Assembly: GCF_007991655.1 (NCBI RefSeq)
Contig: NZ_BJYT01000008.1
Location: forward strand, 244,439 to 308,438
Direction of reading: 5' to 3'
DNA length: 64,000 nt
From: Segetibacter aerophilus
GTDB lineage: Bacteria > Bacteroidota > Bacteroidia > Chitinophagales > Chitinophagaceae
Shown here: in pieces, positions 34,522 through 46,200 of the stretch
How the letters are laid out: each line of letters opens with the position of its first letter
Numbering within the stretch: position 1 is the first letter of the stretch
Notes under the pieces: generated by a model
What the model was told of the DNA's origin: nothing
What the model saw: only the letters and a program-made list of their open reading frames with translations
Databases searched by the model: none
Program-made: the position numbers and the translations under genes

Positions 34522-37500
34522 TTACTTTACCACAATCAATTGCTGGTTATAAATGTGATAGTTAAAGTCAACCTGGGCATAATAAGTTCCTCCTCTCAAG
34601 CCTTCTAATCTATCAAATTTTATGAGGTTCATTCCATGAGATAAAGTTATATGTTGAGTAGCCACAAGTTTACCTGATAGATCAGTAATTCTTGCTGATC
34701 CCTTTCCTTCTTTGACTGCCATTACTTTTATTATGATGTAATCTTTAGCCGGATTTGGAAAAACTGTTACGGCAGTAATGCTAAGCTCAGGCCTTGTAAT
34801 TGTGTTGGCTACGCTTATTGTTCCTTCTGCGCTGGCAGACCTTAACCCTTCAGTATTTTTTCTACTGCAGTTCTTGTGGCCGCAATCGGTGTGTTTGCAA
34901 TCATTTTTGCAGCTATTGTGTCCGCAATTAGCATGGCTACAATCAGAATGCTTGCAATCGTTTTTGCAACTATCGTGTCCGCAGTTTGAATGACCACAGC
35001 CTGTGTGCGTACAATCATTTTTGCAATCGCAATGTGTGGTACAAGGAGTTGTTGTACCGTCGAGCTTTAAACCAAAATCAACTGTAAGATTGCTGTTGTT
35101 ATCAGAACCATCGTTGATAGGTTCATCACCGGCAGAGAGCGTAATAAAGTTGCTAAATACTTCGTCGTTTACTAATCTCACGCCGTTATTGTCATTATCC
35201 TTATTGTCGTTAGGATTTGCATTGCTATTTGCTCCCTGGGTATAAGTCTTTCCAGTGGTAACACCTATGATGTATTTACCGGCAGCAAGATTGCCAAAGT
35301 AATAAGTACCATCCTCAGCGGTTTCTAAGGTAGAGATAGCCACGCCGTCAGCCACATTGTTACCATCATTGTCTGGGTATAGTTTTACAGTCAATCCACC
35401 GATACCTGGTTCATATACTTCTTTCGTACCGTTGCCATTCAAGTCAGCGAATACTATGTTGCCGACACTAAGATTGGGGCATGTTGTTGGCGGAGTTGTC
35501 GGCGGAGTTACGAATGCTGTAAAGCCCGCATCAACAGTAAAGTCACTTTGATCAGCTATAAGGTTAATGGTTACCGGAGCTCCATTTACAGGGTCGCTAT
35601 CTTTCGTATCGTCACCCGTGTTTGCAGGGCTTGCATGTAAACCTGCAGGGGTAGCGAATGAAATTTTATAAGTGCCCGGGCCGAGGTTAGGGAAATTGTA
35701 GTATCCGTCCAGCTGAGGTTTATTTGGATTATTGGCTGCATTGTAAGTTTCAGTTGTAGTGGTTGCAATTGTACCATCAGAGAAAGTTATGGTAACAAGT
35801 ACACCATTAATACCTGGTTCGCCTGCATCCTGAATTCCGTTTCCGTTATAATCGTTCCAAACGAAATCACCAATGAATGAGTTACCGCACTGGGCAAGGT
35901 CGAATGTATTATTGCCATTTGCATCATCACCGTCATCTGTTGGCTCTTCACCATTACCCAGTGTAATTGCATTTGTGTAAATAATACCACCCGGGCCATT
36001 AGGGCCGTCGAGTCGGACAAGGTTGTTGTCGTTGTCGACATTATTATCGGGGGATGGACTTGTATCCTGTGTGGTAGAATTTGGACTTTGCTGATAACCT
36101 GGCAGTATTGGCATCGAAGCAATGTATCTTCCTTTACTAAGGCCAGTAAACTGGTAGTGACCTAATGCATCAGAAGTAGTTGTCTGGATGGCTGCTCCGT
36201 CCGGTATATTGTCTCCATTATTATCAGTATATAAACTTATGGTTGCACCTGGAATACCGGGTTCGTTCACGTCTCTTTTTCCATCGCCGTCAAAATCGTT
36301 CCATACCTGGTTGCCTAAAGTAAGGTTAGATACATTCATCTTATCATAAAAGCCTGCATCAATGGTAAAGTTGCTTACGTTAGCTGCAAGGATGACTGTT
36401 ATAGGAGCGCCGTCTACGGGGTCGCTGTCTTTGGTATCATTTCCTCCCGAATTTGCAGGACTTGGAGTCAAACCTGCAGGTGTAGTGAAGTTTATTTTGT
36501 AAGTGCCAGGCCCAAGGTTAGGGAAATTATAGTACCCGTCAAATTGAGGATCATTTTGATTATTGGCTGCGTTATAGGTTATAGTTTTAGTAGTCGCAGT
36601 TGTTCCATCAGAAAAAGTGATGGTTACAACTACACCATTGATACCCGGTTCGCCTGCATCCTGAACTCCATTGCCGTTTAGATCTTTCCATACAAAATCA
36701 CCAATGAATGCATTACCGCACTGCGCAAGATCTAAAGTATTATTTCCGTTAGCGCCGTCGCCATCAGCTGTAGGCTCATCATTGCCAGAAAGCGTGATAG
36801 CGTTGGTATAAAGAATGCCACCTGGTCCGTTAGGTCCATCCAGTCTTACCAGGTTATTGTCGTTATCAACGTCATTATTAGGAAAAGGGCTAGTGTCTTG
36901 CGTGGTTGTATTCGGACTTTGCTGATAGCCAGGTAATACAGGCATAGAAACTATATACCTTCCTTCAGCCAGATTTAAAAATTGATAGCGCCCGTTAGCA
37001 TCACTGGTAGTAGTTTTGATCACTGCTCCATCAGGAAGATTATCCTCATTATTATCAGTATACAGACTTATAGGCGCACCTGGAATACCGGGTTCGTTAT
37101 CATCTCTCTTACCATCACCGTCAAAGTCGTTCCATACCTGGTTGCCTAAACTAAGCGATACAGGAGGAGTTGATGTAATGCATATGTCATCTATCGCTAC
37201 GAAGAATAAACCTTTTTTAGGATCTCTTATAGATAACTCAAGCGTAGTTACACCTGCGGGAACTTTGAATGTGCCACAGATTTGTGTCCAGTCAAAAGTT
37301 ACTCTGCCTGTGCCAATAGAAGTGCCATTAGCATACAGGCCAAGCACGTAATTAGCCCCGTCACCAAGGTTTTTCAATAGCGTAACATAAGTACAGAAAT
37401 TGTAGGTAGCACCTGGCACTACACTTATTTTAGTATACCAAACCCTGTCGGTTTCATCGTTACTTGTGTGGGCAGCAAGAAAATAATTACCCGTACGGGG

Positions 37501-39006
37501 ATGTATGTCAAGGTATCCGCCGCCGCTTAAATCATTGACCGACTTTACTACCTGGTAAGAACCATTTCTCGGCAAACCGTTGTATAAATCAGATGCGGCA
37601 GTAGTAGAAGAAATGCTCGAACCACCTGATTCGAATCCCCCGTAATGCCCTGACGCATTTGTAAGAATGTTGCCTACACATCCGGTATCTGTATTTGTTT
37701 TTATAAAAAAACCAGCATCAACGGTAAGGTTGCTTGTACCCGCAGCAACAGCTACAGTTACAGCACCATTTACTGGGTCGCTGTCTTTTGCATCACTTGT
37801 ACCCTGGTTTACAGCAGAAGGCGTAAAACTTGCGGGTGTACTAAATGTTACTTTGTAAGTTCCTGTTGCCAATGCTGTAAATAAAAACTTTCCATTCGCA
37901 TCCGTTGTAATTGTGCGTGTAGTTACACCGTCAGGAAACAATATTTTCACATTAACTCCTTGTAAGCCCGGCTCATTTAGGTCCTGGATTCCGTTTGCAT
38001 TTTTATCATTCCATACAAAATCACCTAGTTGACTGGTTCCTCTTAGGGCGATGTCTAATGTAAGGTTAGAATATTGATCATCACCGTCGGTAGTTGGCTC
38101 ACCTGAAGCAGATAATGTAATTGCCTTTGATCGTACTTCGCTTCCCGCCTGGTTTGCACCAACCAGATTAACCCCGTTGTTATCGTTATTTACATTATTG
38201 TCCGGATCAATCGTTGACACAGGACCGCGTGTATATCCCACGGGAATGATTACACCCACAATATAATTTGCCGGTTTAAGATTACTGAAATAGTACAAAC
38301 CCAAAGCATTGGTTGTAGTGGTGGCAATCGCAGCACCATCAGCAGTATTGTCGTTGTTGTTATCCGCATATAACTTTACAGTAGCGCCTGGCGTTCCTGG
38401 TTCGTCTGCATCTTTATTACCGTCGCCATCAATGTCGTTCCATATCAAATCTCCTAATTTTAACAAAGGCGTTCCACCAGAGCAATAAGCAGCAATTTTA
38501 GAACAATCCGTACCGGTTAGTACATGAAGTTTAAGCGTTTTGTCTCCGCCATAAACAGGGTAAGACGGATTTGCAGCGCAGGGAGAAACATTCGTTCCAT
38601 CAACCATTAAAATTCTTACATCAACATTACTTAATGCAGTGGTAGCATTTGCAATGGTTAGTGTTGGTGCAGCAGTTAGCTCACCTTTCGAAATTGCATT
38701 AGAAACATTGAAAGTAGCACCGTTAATAGTATTGTTTCCGTTTACAAAACACTTCCAGGTACCCGAGTTATCGCGGAACTGCCAGTTATAGTTTGTGTTG
38801 GTGGCTGTAGCACTTAGACGTGCATTTACAGTAACCGTGCTTCCCGCACATATATAGCCGCAAGATGAAAAATAATCAACGGTATGTGCTTTTAGCGAAA
38901 AGGCATTAAAAAAGATTGAAAGGAGTAAAAAGAGTGCTTTTGGGAGCAAGGCACACCTCCTTGTTATGAAAGAAAATTGATGGGTAGAAAAATGATGCAT
39001 ACGCAT
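34522..39006 (-). CDS. Giant secreted protein with seven SdrD-B-like domains, Cys/His repeat and T9SS domain
   Basis: A 1494-residue protein with signal peptide (AFSLKAH near residue 40). Seven SdrD B-like domains each carry a calcium-type motif such as WNDFDGDGKRD followed by EPG. Two stand near the N-terminus; then comes a carbohydrate-binding-like beta domain (GGFESGGS...FVAIDDICIT, about 470-620), and five more follow. Domains 3-4 and 5-6 are near copies, an 831-bp tandem duplication. About residues 1321-1380 are three 19-residue Cys/His repeats. The end (VTVFPNPAKDY...NQQLIVVK) is a T9SS type A sorting domain. Either of two close ATGs could start it. Confidence 0.88.
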   Translation of the reverse strand: MRMHHFSTHQFSFITRRCALLPKALFLLLSIFFNAFSLKAHTVDYFSSCGYICAGSTVTVNARLSATATNTNYNWQFRDNSGTWKCFVNGNNTINGATFNVSNAISKGELTAAPTLTIANATTALSNVDVRILMVDGTNVSPCAANPSYPVYGGDKTLKLHVLTGTDCSKIAAYCSGGTPLLKLGDLIWNDIDGDGNKDADEPGTPGATVKLYADNNNDNTADGAAIATTTTNALGLYYFSNLKPANYIVGVIIPVGYTRGPVSTIDPDNNVNNDNNGVNLVGANQAGSEVRSKAITLSASGEPTTDGDDQYSNLTLDIALRGTSQLGDFVWNDKNANGIQDLNEPGLQGVNVKILFPDGVTTRTITTDANGKFLFTALATGTYKVTFSTPASFTPSAVNQGTSDAKDSDPVNGAVTVAVAAGTSNLTVDAGFFIKTNTDTGCVGNILTNASGHYGGFESGGSSISSTTAASDLYNGLPRNGSYQVVKSVNDLSGGGYLDIHPRTGNYFLAAHTSNDETDRVWYTKISVVPGATYNFCTYVTLLKNLGDGANYVLGLYANGTSIGTGRVTFDWTQICGTFKVPAGVTTLELSIRDPKKGLFFVAIDDICITSTPPVSLSLGNQVWNDFDGDGKRDDNEPGIPGAPISLYTDNNEDNLPDGAVIKTTTSDANGRYQFLNLAEGRYIVSMPVLPGYQQSPNTTTQDTSPFPNNDVDNDNNLVRLDGPNGPGGILYTNAITLSGNDEPTADGDGANGNNTLDLAQCGNAFIGDFVWKDLNGNGVQDAGEPGINGVVVTITFSDGTTATTKTITYNAANNQNDPQFDGYYNFPNLGPGTYKINFTTPAGLTPSPANSGGNDTKDSDPVDGAPITVILAANVSNFTIDAGFYDKMNVSNLTLGNQVWNDFDGDGKRDVNEPGIPGATISLYTDNNGDNIPDGAAIQTTTSDALGHYQFTGLSKGRYIASMPILPGYQQSPNSTTQDTSPSPDNNVDNDNNLVRLDGPNGPGGIIYTNAITLGNGEEPTDDGDDANGNNTFDLAQCGNSFIGDFVWNDYNGNGIQDAGEPGINGVLVTITFSDGTIATTTTETYNAANNPNKPQLDGYYNFPNLGPGTYKISFATPAGLHASPANTGDDTKDSDPVNGAPVTINLIADQSDFTVDAGFTAFVTPPTTPPTTCPNLSVGNIVFADLNGNGTKEVYEPGIGGLTVKLYPDNDGNNVADGVAISTLETAEDGTYYFGNLAAGKYIIGVTTGKTYTQGANSNANPNDNKDNDNNGVRLVNDEVFSNFITLSAGDEPINDGSDNNSNLTVDFGLKLDGTTTPCTTHCDCKNDCTHTGCGHSNCGHDSCKNDCKHSDCSHANCGHNSCKNDCKHTDCGHKNCSRKNTEGLRSASAEGTISVANTITRPELSITAVTVFPNPAKDYIIIKVMAVKEGKGSARITDLSGKLVATQHITLSHGMNLIKFDRLEGLRGGTYYAQVDFNYHIYNQQLIVVK
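34866..35045 (-). repeat. Coding repeat: three 19-residue Cys/His units
   Basis: Within the SdrD-like protein three consecutive units follow the pattern C-x3-C-x-H-x2-C-x-H-x2-C-x-H; one unit reads CKNDCTHTGCGHSNCGHDS. The last unit has an SRKN ending in place of the final His. A preceding CTTHCD extends the ligand-rich stretch. Confidence 0.9.
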
Positions 39007-40025
39007 TTTGAATTAAGGATTAATGAATAAGAAGGTGCATATGATTAAGCATTTGAATCTTCAGGTCGAACGGGTTCATTTCTAAAACAGCCTTGCAATG
39101 GAAGGACATTGTATATGTCGAACCACTAATAGTATAGCGTTAACAGAAATGATAATTGATAGCTTACAATTAGCTATATCGATATTACAAGAGGTACGGA
39201 GGAGGTGGGCGTTGTCTGAATATTGGATTTACCTGGATGAGGGTATACTTAAATGAGTGTTCTTAGATAAGTAATCCTTCGGCACATTGTATTGATGATT
39301 GATGAATGAAAAAAGTTGCAAGAGAAATTCCTTGTGCTGTTTCTACCAACACCCTCTCTTTTAATTGAATAGCACAGGAAATTTCCAATTTGTCAAGATA
39401 TTTATGAGGCAAGTGCGAACGAATTGGAATGTAAGAAGTTGAGGCTTAACAGGTGTTAATTTGCCTTTCCCTGCGTGGGATTCATACTTCCAAAAATGAA
39501 ACCTTCTGTTCCCGCTAGCCGGAAAAAATAAAGTTCAGGGATTCTTTAAAGTGAGTAGTTATGATGTTTTTTTGAACTAATTAAATAATTCGCATAGAGG
39601 GGAATACTCAAACATCTGCCATCGTTTCTTTTTTTAATCCCATTAAAAATATTTAACCACACGCAAGTGGCATAAGGTTCGCCTAACGGAGGTTTATACT
39701 TTGATTAAGGTCGACCTATATTGACTCTTTCTGCGGCGTCGTATAGATCGAAACAGCGTGAATATATATTGGTTTTGATAATAAAGCTTGGATGGAATCG
39801 TTGTTAACATCAACGTTTTATTTATACTATATCAAAATCAATATTTGACCTCAATGGATCTTCATATTCTGATTAAGTGAGACTGTTAGGCGTGTTAGGA
39901 ATGGAGAGGTTCGAAGTGATGTGATAATAGCAGGTATATAAAGACATCATTGTCGAAATATAATATGTTTTCTAAGGTGAACGCCTTTTCGTTCAATGTC
40001 TGGTACTGACATTTAAACCAATATC
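39007..40025. other. 1-kb divergent intergenic region between giant surface-protein genes
   Basis: No gene was recognised. Two imperfect hairpins are visible: one at 39330-39382, with AAATTCCTTGTGCT opposite AGCACAGGAAATTT, and one at 39766-39844, where a 15-bp stem encloses a smaller CGTTG/CAACG hairpin. The region must hold both promoters. Confidence 0.55.
39766..39844. repeat. Long inverted repeat with nested hairpin
   Basis: ATATTGGTTTTGATA (39766-39780) is complementary at 14 of 15 positions to TATCAAAATCAATAT (39830-39844). Inside the 49-nt loop CGTTG and CAACG form a second hairpin. It lies about 180 bp upstream of the adhesin start. Confidence 0.7.
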
Positions 40026-43000
40026 ATGAAGAACCTTTACAATATAGTAACTGCTACATCTAAAAATTATTTCAAGAATCTTTTTGTTGTCTTTGTCTTA
40101 ATCACTGCTTCTTTGTTTTCCTCCATTACTTATGCTCAAACTTATAGGAGTAGTTCGGAGGGTACAGCAGCAGATGGAGCCACTGCTCTCGATGTTTCTA
40201 AACCTGCTGGTTTGCAGGTGGGAGACGTTATGATAGCTGCGATAAGTGTAAGGCCATGGAATGTGAGCATAAATAGTGTACCGACAGGATGGGTGTTAAT
40301 CAGAACTACCACTGCTGGAAGTACAGGATCTGGTGGGGATAATAAACAAGCTATCTATTATAAAATAGTAACTGCTACCGATGTGCTTGCTACTACAACC
40401 CGTTATACATGGGGCTTTAGCCTTAGTGAAGGAGCAGCAGGGGGTATTCTTGATTTTTCTGGTGTGGAAAACAGTTACAGCCCTATTGATAAACACGCCG
40501 GGGCGGAGTCTGGATCAGGTCTTACTTTTTCTTCACCCAGCATCAACACTACCTATCCCAATGAGGTTGTTCTCGGCATTCACGCATACGGTTCCAGTGG
40601 CACATGGACGAACCCTGTGGGCAATACTTTTCCTATGACTCAAAGAGTAGATATAGCTTCCAGGGTTGTTCCCCATGTATTAGGCGTGTCAATGGAAATG
40701 AGCCATGGAGTTAAAGTGACTGCAGGAGCAACGGGCAGTGTATCAGCAACCGCTTCTAATGATCCTGAAGTGGGAGTTTCACAAATTGTTGCACTGATGC
40801 CAAACACTCAAATTTCTTATGCTGGCACACCGTACTGTAAAAATGAAGGAACGGCGGCGGTAACGCGAATAGGTATAACGGGTGGAGTATATTCTTCTAC
40901 CTCAGGTCTGAGTCTTAATGTCACCACAGGTGCCGTTGATTTGGCTGCCAGTAGCGCCGGAACTTATGTTGTCACTTATACCTATGGCACCACTCTTCAA
41001 TATTCGACCACAACTTCAATAAAGGTAAATCCAGTTCCTACGGAAGCAATGAGCGGAAGTGTTACTATCTGCCAAAGTGGTACGGCTCCTAGTATCAATT
41101 TTTCAAGTGGCAATGGCACTGCCCCTTATACATTTACTTATAAAATTAACACTGGAGCAAACCAGACAGTTACTACTGCTGCTACCTCTAACTCTATAGC
41201 CGTATCTCAACCAACCTCGACAGCCGGCACTTTTGCCTATACATTGGTCAGCGTTGCGGATGCTAATTCCTGTACACTAACTCAAAGTGATGTTGAAACC
41301 ATAACAGTTAATCCCTTGCCAACTGCCACAGTTAGCGGGGCAACAACTGTTTGTCAAAATGCAACGGCGCCCAATATTACATTTACCGGAGCTGGTGCGA
41401 CGGCACCCTATACTTTTACTTATAGGGTTAATGCAGGATCTAACCAGACGATAACAACTACTACAGGAAATTCTGTAACAATAGCTCAACCCACAACCAC
41501 AGTAGGCACTTACACTTATACACTGGTAAGTGTTTCGTCAGCTAATTCCTGTTCGCAACTTCAAGGAGGAAGTGCTGCTATTACAGTTAATCCTTTGCCT
41601 ACGGCAACTATTGGCGGCACGGCTACTGTCTGTCAGAGCTCGACGGCTCCATCCATTACATTTACCGGTGCCGGAGCAACAGCGCCTTATACATTTACTT
41701 ATAAGATTAATAGCGGACTTAATCAAACTGTAACAACTACTTCAGGTAACTCAGTAACAGTCACTCAACCGACAACAACCGCAGGCACTTACACTTATAC
41801 TTTGGTAAGTGTCTCGTCGGCAAATTCCTGTAGCCAGGTTCAATCTGGAAGTTCGGTAATAACAGTAACGCCTTTACCTACTGCAACAATAAGTGGAGCA
41901 ACAACTGTTTGTCAAAATGCCACTGTCCCCAACATTACTTTTACAGGTGCCGGAGGAACAGCCCCTTATACGTTTACTTATAACATTAACGGGGGAGCAA
42001 GCCAGACAGTAACAAGTGCAGTCGGAAGCAGTACTGTAACTGTTGCACAACCAACCTTAACCGCTGGTGCTTTTACCTATACGTTAGTGAGCGTCTCATC
42101 TGCTTCTTGTACTCAGGCACAAAGTGGTAGCGCTTTGATCACGATCAATCCTTTACCAACGGCTACGATTAGCGGAGCTACAACTATTTGTTTAAATACG
42201 ACTGCTCCGAATATTACATTTACCGGTGCCGGCGCAACAGCACCTTATACTTTTACTTACAATATCAACGGTGGCGCCAACCAGACAATTACAACTACTA
42301 CAGGAAATTCGGTAACAATTGCTCAACCAACATCAACAGTGGGCACTTATACTTATACCTTAGTAAGTGTTTCGTCAGCTAATACCTGTTCGCAACTTCA
42401 AGGTGGAAGTGCTGCTATAACCGTTAACCCCTTGCCTACAGCAAGTATTAGTGGTGCTGCTACTGTTTGTCAAAACTCGACTGCTCCAGCCATTACATTT
42501 ACTGGTGCGGGAGCAACTGCGCCCTATACCTTCACTTATAAGATTAATAGCGGACTTAATCAAACTGTTACAACAACAACAGGTAATTCTGTCACAGTAA
42601 CTCAACCGACAACAACTGCCGGCACTTACACTTATACTTTAGTGAGTGTTTCATCTGCAAATGCATGTAGCCAGGCTCAGGGCGGAAGTGCGGCAATAAT
42701 AGTAACGCCTTTGTCTACGGCAACAATAAGCGGAGCAACGACTGTTTGTCAAAATACGACTGCTCCCAACATAACTTTTACCGGTGCCGGAGGTACAGCT
42801 CCTTATACATTTACTTATAACATTAACGGAGTGGCAAACCTGACAGTAACCAGTGCAAGTGGAAGTAATACCGTCACTGTCGCTCAATCAACCTCAACCG
42901 CCGGTGCTTTTACTTATAATTTGGTAAGCGTCTCATCTGCTTCTTGTTCCCAGTCGCAAAGTGGAAGTGCTTTGATCACGATTAATCCTTTGCCAACTGC

Positions 43001-46000
43001 TACCATTGCTGGGGCAACAACTGTTTGTCAAAATACAACTGCACCAAACATTACATTTACCGGTGCCGGGGCGACAGCACCTTATACTTTTACTTATAAA
43101 ATAAATGGCGGAGTTAACCAAACAATTACAACTACTTCAGGAAATTCAGTGACTGTAGCTCAACCTACAACAACAGCAAATACCTACACTTATACATTCG
43201 TCAGTGTTTCGTCTGCTAACTCCTGTTCCCAACTTCAGTCTGGAAGTGCTGCTATAATTGTAACAGCCCCTGTAACCACACCTGTGTTTACCGCCGGTTC
43301 AACGAGCAGCCGTTGTCAATCGGGTACTACAGTTACTTATACTGCAACAGCTTCAAACGCTACGTTGATTAGTTATACCCTTGATGCTGCGAGTATAACG
43401 GGAGGTAACAGTATCGTAAGTTCTACAGGAGCAGTGACTTTTGCAGCAGGATGGACAGGCACTTCAACGATTACTGCTACTGCAACGGGTTGTTATGGTC
43501 CTACGACTTCTACGCATACAGTTACTACCGCAGTAGCACCTGTTGCTAGTTTCAACTATACAGCTAATCCTTATTGCACTAACGGAGGGAATGCTTCTAT
43601 AAATTTTTCAGGTACTGCCGGCGGAACGTTTTCTTCCTCACCTACAGGCCTGGCTATTAATGGATCTACAGGTTTTGTAGATGTTCAGGCTAGTACGCCT
43701 GGTGCATATACAGTTAATTATACCATTGCGTCTACAGCAAGTTGTCCTACCTACATCGTAAGTGCGCCGATGACGATAAACATTCACGCAATCTGGAATG
43801 GTTCGGTTAGCAGGAATTGGCATGACGCTAATAACTGGTCTTGCGGTGGTGTACCGACACTGACGTCTAATGCGATCATACCTACCGGCATGCCTCGATA
43901 TCCGATTATTTATTCGGGAGTAGGGACAACTAATAATTTAACTATTCAAACAGGCGCATCGATTTTGGACTCCGGTTCCCTCAAGGTTGCGGGTATCATT
44001 AGTAACACTGATGCTGGCTCTATTAATGCGTTGGCGGGAAAAGTTGAATTTGCTTCAAATTCCTACCAAGTCATCCCATCTAATTTGTTTAACCAAAAAA
44101 CAATTAAGGATATCGTAATTAGTGATGCAGCCGGAATAAAGTTATCGGGGCCACTAAGAGTTACAGGATCTGTAGCGTTTGGTAATGTAAATAATACTGT
44201 CTTCACAACCGGAGACTCGCTCACACTTGCTTCCGTTGCAGGTTCCGACGCGCAGATAAAGGATATCACGAATGCAGGAGTAAATTCGGGAAATACGATA
44301 AATGGCCTCGTAATCGTTGAAAGGTACATGCCGGCAAAAAGGGCTTATCGCCTTGCAACTGCCCCGGTAAATTCCACTAAGAGCATAAAGTTTAACTGGA
44401 TGGAAAATTCAGTAAATCCAGATAGGTATACCCGAATAAATCCTTTCCCTGGCTATGGTACAAATGTAACAGGTACAGGTAACTCAGCCTTTGGATTTGA
44501 TGCTACTCAAACGCAAAACCCGTCGATGTTTACGTTTAGCAATTCAAGTCAGGCATGGGTACCCTTACCTAATACGAGCGGAATAATGACTGCAGGAAAT
44601 GGGTATAGAATTATTGTAAGGGGAGACAGAAACATTGATATGAATAGTAACACGCCGACGCCTACACCCACCACCTTAAGGGCGACGGGAACGGTTGTTA
44701 CCGGCGATTTTACCATGGTTAAATTGGGCTCCACGGCACCAGCCAATCTTGCTAATCTTTCAGGAGGATCAAATGCGTACAATCTTATAGCCAATCCTTA
44801 TGCTTCTCCTATCAATTGGCTCACTGTAAGTAAAACAGATATTGCAGTTACGATCTATATTTTCGATCCAACCATTGCTGGTAGTGGAGGCAGGGGTGGA
44901 TATTGCGTATACAACACAGCTGTTGGCGGTATAAGTAACAACGGTTCAATTGCCGATAATTACATTCAGTCGGGTCAGTCGTTCTTTGTTCAGGCATCGG
45001 GGCCAAATCCTTCAATTACTTTTAAGGAAACAGACAAAGCTTCTCAGTATAGACCCCTTTTTAGAACTGGAAATGAATTGTCAAATCTATCTGTGCAAAT
45101 ACTGTTGCCGGCGCAGCAACAAACTTTGGAGTCAGCTGACGGTGCTAAAGTTTATTTTTCCGAGGAATTTGATAATTCAGTTGGAAGAGAAGACTCGTAT
45201 AAGTTCGCCAACCAGGATGAAAATGTTGCCATCGTAAGCAGTGGAAACCTACTCAGTATAGAAGGTCGCAGGCCTGTTACTGCAGGTGACTCGGTCCAGT
45301 TGAAATTGTGGCAGTTGACCCAGAAAAACTACTTGTTAAAAATCAATTTTAATAATTTCTCCCAAGGGCTTGAGGCATACCTGAAAGACAAATATCTAAG
45401 CACTACCACCCAGCTTAATACAACGGGTGAAACGATGGTTCCTGTTACGATTACTTCTGACGCAGCCTCCACTGCGCCTGATCGTTACAAGATTGTTTTT
45501 GAAAAATTCACAACACTTCCATTACACCTATTAGGTATAAAAGCTGTTGAAAAAAATGGCGGAGTTGAAGTTGGATGGATTGCCGAATCAGAAAGTAATA
45601 TGGATAGGTACGAGGTAGAAAAATCGGTTGACGGGCAGCGATATGTAACGGCAGGTACCGTTAAGGCCAAAAGTAACCCTGGCACTTCGTCCAACTACAC
45701 CTGGTTCGATCTAATGCCAAACAAGGGAGACAATTTCTATAAGATCAAGTCAGTCGACAAGGAAGGTGTTACAAAATATAGCAGCGTTGCAAAAGTTAAA
45801 TTAGACAAAGGAGTTTCAGGTATAACACTGTTTCCAAACCCAATCCAGGGAAAAATAGTCACGCTACAATTCACCGGAATTAAAAAAGCAAACTACAACG
45901 TTAGCCTCTTTAATAGCGTTGGCGAAAAAGTACATAACACGATCATTTCGCACACAGGTGGTTCTGCAAATCACTCATTTGAATTAAAAACCTTTTTGCC

Positions 46001-46070
46001 AAAAGGAGTATATCAATTGCAGGTTTCTGATAACATAGATAAAGAAACAATCTCCGTATTAGTTCAATAA
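40026..46070 (+). CDS. Giant secreted adhesin-like protein with eight 93-residue repeats and T9SS domain (B)
   Basis: A 2014-residue protein with signal peptide (SITYAQ near residue 38). About 38-260 is a beta domain beginning [22 protein letters not shown]. An Ig-like piece follows, then eight repeats of about 93 residues (41033-43265), each with VCQ near the start and a second Cys near the end (SANSCSQ), probably one disulfide per unit. Further Ig-like domains lead to the block from about 1255 to the end that matches protein A in content and length (about 760 residues). The last 80 residues are a T9SS type A sorting domain ([11 protein letters not shown]...GVYQLQV). Confidence 0.9.
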   Translation: MKNLYNIVTATSKNYFKNLFVVFVLITASLFSSITYAQTYRSSSEGTAADGATALDVSKPAGLQVGDVMIAAISVRPWNVSINSVPTGWVLIRTTTAGSTGSGGDNKQAIYYKIVTATDVLATTTRYTWGFSLSEGAAGGILDFSGVENSYSPIDKHAGAESGSGLTFSSPSINTTYPNEVVLGIHAYGSSGTWTNPVGNTFPMTQRVDIASRVVPHVLGVSMEMSHGVKVTAGATGSVSATASNDPEVGVSQIVALMPNTQISYAGTPYCKNEGTAAVTRIGITGGVYSSTSGLSLNVTTGAVDLAASSAGTYVVTYTYGTTLQYSTTTSIKVNPVPTEAMSGSVTICQSGTAPSINFSSGNGTAPYTFTYKINTGANQTVTTAATSNSIAVSQPTSTAGTFAYTLVSVADANSCTLTQSDVETITVNPLPTATVSGATTVCQNATAPNITFTGAGATAPYTFTYRVNAGSNQTITTTTGNSVTIAQPTTTVGTYTYTLVSVSSANSCSQLQGGSAAITVNPLPTATIGGTATVCQSSTAPSITFTGAGATAPYTFTYKINSGLNQTVTTTSGNSVTVTQPTTTAGTYTYTLVSVSSANSCSQVQSGSSVITVTPLPTATISGATTVCQNATVPNITFTGAGGTAPYTFTYNINGGASQTVTSAVGSSTVTVAQPTLTAGAFTYTLVSVSSASCTQAQSGSALITINPLPTATISGATTICLNTTAPNITFTGAGATAPYTFTYNINGGANQTITTTTGNSVTIAQPTSTVGTYTYTLVSVSSANTCSQLQGGSAAITVNPLPTASISGAATVCQNSTAPAITFTGAGATAPYTFTYKINSGLNQTVTTTTGNSVTVTQPTTTAGTYTYTLVSVSSANACSQAQGGSAAIIVTPLSTATISGATTVCQNTTAPNITFTGAGGTAPYTFTYNINGVANLTVTSASGSNTVTVAQSTSTAGAFTYNLVSVSSASCSQSQSGSALITINPLPTATIAGATTVCQNTTAPNITFTGAGATAPYTFTYKINGGVNQTITTTSGNSVTVAQPTTTANTYTYTFVSVSSANSCSQLQSGSAAIIVTAPVTTPVFTAGSTSSRCQSGTTVTYTATASNATLISYTLDAASITGGNSIVSSTGAVTFAAGWTGTSTITATATGCYGPTTSTHTVTTAVAPVASFNYTANPYCTNGGNASINFSGTAGGTFSSSPTGLAINGSTGFVDVQASTPGAYTVNYTIASTASCPTYIVSAPMTINIHAIWNGSVSRNWHDANNWSCGGVPTLTSNAIIPTGMPRYPIIYSGVGTTNNLTIQTGASILDSGSLKVAGIISNTDAGSINALAGKVEFASNSYQVIPSNLFNQKTIKDIVISDAAGIKLSGPLRVTGSVAFGNVNNTVFTTGDSLTLASVAGSDAQIKDITNAGVNSGNTINGLVIVERYMPAKRAYRLATAPVNSTKSIKFNWMENSVNPDRYTRINPFPGYGTNVTGTGNSAFGFDATQTQNPSMFTFSNSSQAWVPLPNTSGIMTAGNGYRIIVRGDRNIDMNSNTPTPTPTTLRATGTVVTGDFTMVKLGSTAPANLANLSGGSNAYNLIANPYASPINWLTVSKTDIAVTIYIFDPTIAGSGGRGGYCVYNTAVGGISNNGSIADNYIQSGQSFFVQASGPNPSITFKETDKASQYRPLFRTGNELSNLSVQILLPAQQQTLESADGAKVYFSEEFDNSVGREDSYKFANQDENVAIVSSGNLLSIEGRRPVTAGDSVQLKLWQLTQKNYLLKINFNNFSQGLEAYLKDKYLSTTTQLNTTGETMVPVTITSDAASTAPDRYKIVFEKFTTLPLHLLGIKAVEKNGGVEVGWIAESESNMDRYEVEKSVDGQRYVTAGTVKAKSNPGTSSNYTWFDLMPNKGDNFYKIKSVDKEGVTKYSSVAKVKLDKGVSGITLFPNPIQGKIVTLQFTGIKKANYNVSLFNSVGEKVHNTIISHTGGSANHSFELKTFLPKGVYQLQVSDNIDKETISVLVQ
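41033..43265 (+). repeat. Eight coding 279-bp repeats
   Basis: Eight in-frame units of about 279 bp encode [19 protein letters not shown] segments. Units 2-3-4 resemble units 5-6-7 respectively more than they resemble each other, so the array grew in triplets of about 837 bp. Confidence 0.85.
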
Positions 46071-46200
46071 TGATTTTAAAGGAATGGACCTATTTCATTA
46101 CAATAGTCTAATTCAGGTAAATGAGTACTCCAAAAAGTCTTTAAAGTAGGAGGCTTTACACTATGGTTCTTTTGACGAACGTTATTAAGAAAAGAAAAGA

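Noticed and set aside
42375..43121. Minus-strand ORFs in the adhesin repeats
   Set aside because: Shadow frames of the repeat array, with repeated low-complexity Ser/Cys/Arg sequence and no start context.
41033..43265. Possible CRISPR or satellite array
   Set aside because: The regular repeats are in frame, 279 bp long, with coding-type variation and no spacers. They belong to the adhesin.
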